Positions 62,311 through 64,000 of a stretch of DNA of 64,000 nt are shown here, piece by piece. How positions within the stretch are numbered: position 1 is the stretch's first letter; every line of letters starts with the position of its first letter. Position numbers and translations under genes: made by a program. The notes beneath the pieces were generated by a model. That model was not told the origin of the DNA. It did no database searches and saw only the letters and a list, made by a program, of their open reading frames with translations. The stretch is from Salibaculum griseiflavum (GTDB lineage Bacteria; Pseudomonadota; Alphaproteobacteria; Rhodobacterales; Rhodobacteraceae), in contig NZ_QETF01000001.1 of the NCBI RefSeq assembly GCF_003129565.1, forward strand, positions 1 to 64,000, read 5' to 3'.

Positions 62311-63093
62311 CTACGCCGGCACGGCTTCGCTGGGTGGCTCCTTGGCGCCGGTCATGAACGCGACGGCGTCGGACATGGTGTAATCCTTGGGGTCCACGAC
62401 GCAAAGGCGGCGCCCGAGCCGATGGATGTGGATGCGGTCCGCAACCTCGAAGACGTGGGGCATGTTGTGGCTGATCAGGATGATCGGGATGCCCCGGCTG
62501 CGCACGTCGAGGATCAGCTCCAGCACCTTGCGCGACTCCTTCACGCCCAGTGCGGCTGTCGGCTCGTCCAGGATGATGACCTTGGAGCCGAACGCGGCGG
62601 CGCGCGCCACGGCAACGCCTTGCCGCTGGCCGCCCGAGAGGGTTTCGACTGCCTGGTTGATATTCTGGATCGTCAGCAGCCCCAGTTCACTGAGCTTCTC
62701 ACGAGCGAAGGTTTCCATCGCAGGCCTGTCGAGTTTTCGGAACCACTGCCCCACGAGGCCGGGCTTCCGGATCTCGCGCCCCATGAACATGTTGTCCGCG
62801 ATAGACAGCGCGGGCGACATCGCCAGGGTCTGGTAGACCGTCTCGATCCCCGCCTCCCGCGCGTCGATGGGGGATTGGAAATTGACGGGCTTGCCTTCGA
62901 CATAGACCTGGCCGCCATCCGGCTGAAGCGCGCCCGAAAGCGTCTTGATCATGACGGACTTGCCGGCCCCGTTGTCGCCGATCACGGCCAGGATTTCGCC
63001 AGGCATCAGGTCGAAGTCGCAGCTGTCCAGCGCCGTGACCTTGCCAAATCGCTTGATCAGTCCGCGCCCTGAGAGGATGGGTTCCGTGGTCAT
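62311..63093 (-). CDS. frcA: sugar ABC transporter ATPase (FrcA-like, CUT2)
   Basis: Single-domain CUT2 ATPase of 260 residues: Walker A GDNGAGKSVMIKTLSGAL (about 38-55), signature TLSGGQRQGVAVARAAAFGS (about 147-166), Walker B VIILDEPTAALGVKE (about 169-183) and the H-loop LISHNMPHVFEVADRIHIHRLG. Unlike RbsA or XylG it has only one ATPase half; FrcA of the rhizobial fructose/mannose/ribose system has this form. It overlaps the permease gene upstream by 4 bp (ATGA). Confidence 0.88.
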   Translation of the reverse strand: MTTEPILSGRGLIKRFGKVTALDSCDFDLMPGEILAVIGDNGAGKSVMIKTLSGALQPDGGQVYVEGKPVNFQSPIDAREAGIETVYQTLAMSPALSIADNMFMGREIRKPGLVGQWFRKLDRPAMETFAREKLSELGLLTIQNINQAVETLSGGQRQGVAVARAAAFGSKVIILDEPTAALGVKESRKVLELILDVRSRGIPIILISHNMPHVFEVADRIHIHRLGRRLCVVDPKDYTMSDAVAFMTGAKEPPSEAVPA

Positions 63094-64000
63094 TGCGATA
63101 CCTTTCTAATCCACTGGTCCAGCGACACCGCCCCGATGATGAGGGCGCCGATCAGGAGCCATGTCCATTGCGGGTTCGCGCCTGCCATGCGCAGGCCAAG
63201 TTCGAATACCCCGACGATCAGGGCGCCGAAGAACGCGCCGACAATTGAACCGCGCCCACCGAAAAGCGAGATGCCTCCGATCACGACGGCGGTGATAGAC
63301 TGGATATTGCCCATCATGCCCGTGGACACGGCTGGCGACACCGAGCCGAAGCGCCCGATCATCACCCACCCGGTCAGCGCACAAATGAAGCCCACCAGCA
63401 TGTAGACCGACATAAGGGTTCTGTGGACGTTCACACCGGCAAGCTCGGCCGCCTCGGGATCATCGCCGACCGCATAGACATGCCGCCCCCAGGCGGTGGA
63501 GCGCAGCGCGTAGGCCAGCGCCGCCACAAGGCCGACCATGAGCAGGACACCGAGAGTGAACGTCGCGCCGCCGGCCTGGAATTTGACCCCGAGCAATTGC
63601 AGGAACGCCGCCTCGGTCTCGATGTCCTGAGAGCGGATCGTCTCGTTGCGAGAGTAGAGATAGTTGGCGGCCAGCAGGATCTGCCACATGCCCAAGGTGA
63701 CGATGAACGGTGGCAGTTTGACCCGGCTGACCAGCCAGCCGCTGATCGCGCCGATTGCCGTGCCGATGGTCAGGCCGAGCATGACCGAGACCGCCGGCGG
63801 AATGCCGTATCGGAACGTGAACTGGCCCATGATGACCGAGGATAGAACCGCCAGGGCGCCGACCGACAGGTCGATACCCGCAGTCAGAATGACAAGGCTT
63901 TGCGCCGCAGCCAGAACACCAACGATTTGCACCTGCTGCAAGATCAGCGTCAGCGCGAAGGGCGAGAAGAATTTCGAGCCGAGGGCGATGCCGAAAATGA
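63090..64000 (-). CDS. frcC: sugar ABC transporter permease (FrcC-like), 5' end outside window
   Basis: C-terminal 303 residues of a CUT2/RbsC-type permease, entering from the right edge in frame (IFGIALGSKFFSPFALTLILQQVQ). The core motif VILTAGIDLSVGALAVLSSVIMGQ, the loop SGWLVSRVKLPPFIVTLGMWQI and GNIQSITAVVIGGISLFGGRGSIVGAFFGALIVGVFELGL are diagnostic. About eight spans are in the window. The start and the sugar-binding protein gene, expected upstream, lie beyond 64000. Confidence 0.9.
   Translation of the reverse strand, partial: IFGIALGSKFFSPFALTLILQQVQIVGVLAAAQSLVILTAGIDLSVGALAVLSSVIMGQFTFRYGIPPAVSVMLGLTIGTAIGAISGWLVSRVKLPPFIVTLGMWQILLAANYLYSRNETIRSQDIETEAAFLQLLGVKFQAGGATFTLGVLLMVGLVAALAYALRSTAWGRHVYAVGDDPEAAELAGVNVHRTLMSVYMLVGFICALTGWVMIGRFGSVSPAVSTGMMGNIQSITAVVIGGISLFGGRGSIVGAFFGALIVGVFELGLRMAGANPQWTWLLIGALIIGAVSLDQWIRKVSQ

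Overview
This 64 kb window is chromosomal DNA from a GC-rich alphaproteobacterium, most likely a member of the Rhodobacterales (Roseobacter/Paracoccus side). The evidence is the dense high-GC coding with many 4-bp ATGA overlaps and several taxon-typical loci: a divergent serCA/serB pair with a serC-type leader, an NDH-SelD fusion, kbl-tdh, a split leuCD...leuB locus, and the rsfS-rlmH-gpmI-envC-ctpA-rppH run. About 60 protein genes, one tRNA-Pro(CGG) and several leaders, terminators and repeats can be supported. No CRISPR array, rRNA operon or prophage is visible.

Layout. 0-0.7 kb: the end of an IS5-type element that has cut into an AT-rich foreign gene. 0.8-6.1 kb (minus): L-lactate dehydrogenase, ArfB, a small structured unannotated transcript, a YhhQ queuosine-precursor transporter, MepA endopeptidase, an MFS exporter and a thioesterase. 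6.2-16.5 kb: YggT, RecQ, YaaA, a thiolase, the threonine-degradation pair kbl-tdh, then SelD and SelU (MnmH) for tRNA selenouridine. 16.5-24.6 kb: a phosphatase, the complete phosphoserine pathway (serA, serC, serB), an asparaginase, an IalB-like secreted protein and RlmN.

24.6-37 kb is a catabolic island for an imported glycoside. A CUT1 ABC transporter (binding protein, two permeases, ATPase), a GH2 beta-mannosidase, two Gfo/Idh/MocA dehydrogenases, two TIM-barrel isomerase/epimerases and a gluconokinase surround a LacI regulator. Two matching operators spaced 20 bp centre to centre lie in the divergent promoter. The gene set resembles the E. coli ycj locus, so C3-oxidation/epimerisation of a mannoside is a reasonable hypothesis.

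37-47.6 kb: an unrecognised 255-aa protein, a LOG-family protein, dapD and dapE, two overlapping Hint-domain genes (one intact, one lacking its catalytic residues), RNase R and a methyltransferase. 47.6-55.2 kb (minus): rsfS, rlmH, gpmI, an EnvC-like protein, ctpA, rppH, a small secreted protein, and an MscS channel. 55.2-61 kb: leuC, leuD, a membrane protein, a secreted EEP-family protein and leuB. 61-64 kb: a DMT permease, tRNA-Pro and the start of an FrcA/FrcC-like sugar ABC system that runs off the window.

The least explained signals are the short transcript at 2.23-2.42 kb with 17 nt of perfect complementarity to the 16S rRNA tail, the tandem intact/degenerate Hint pair, the Tdh that lacks all four structural-zinc cysteines, and leader ORFs before rsfS and leuC.
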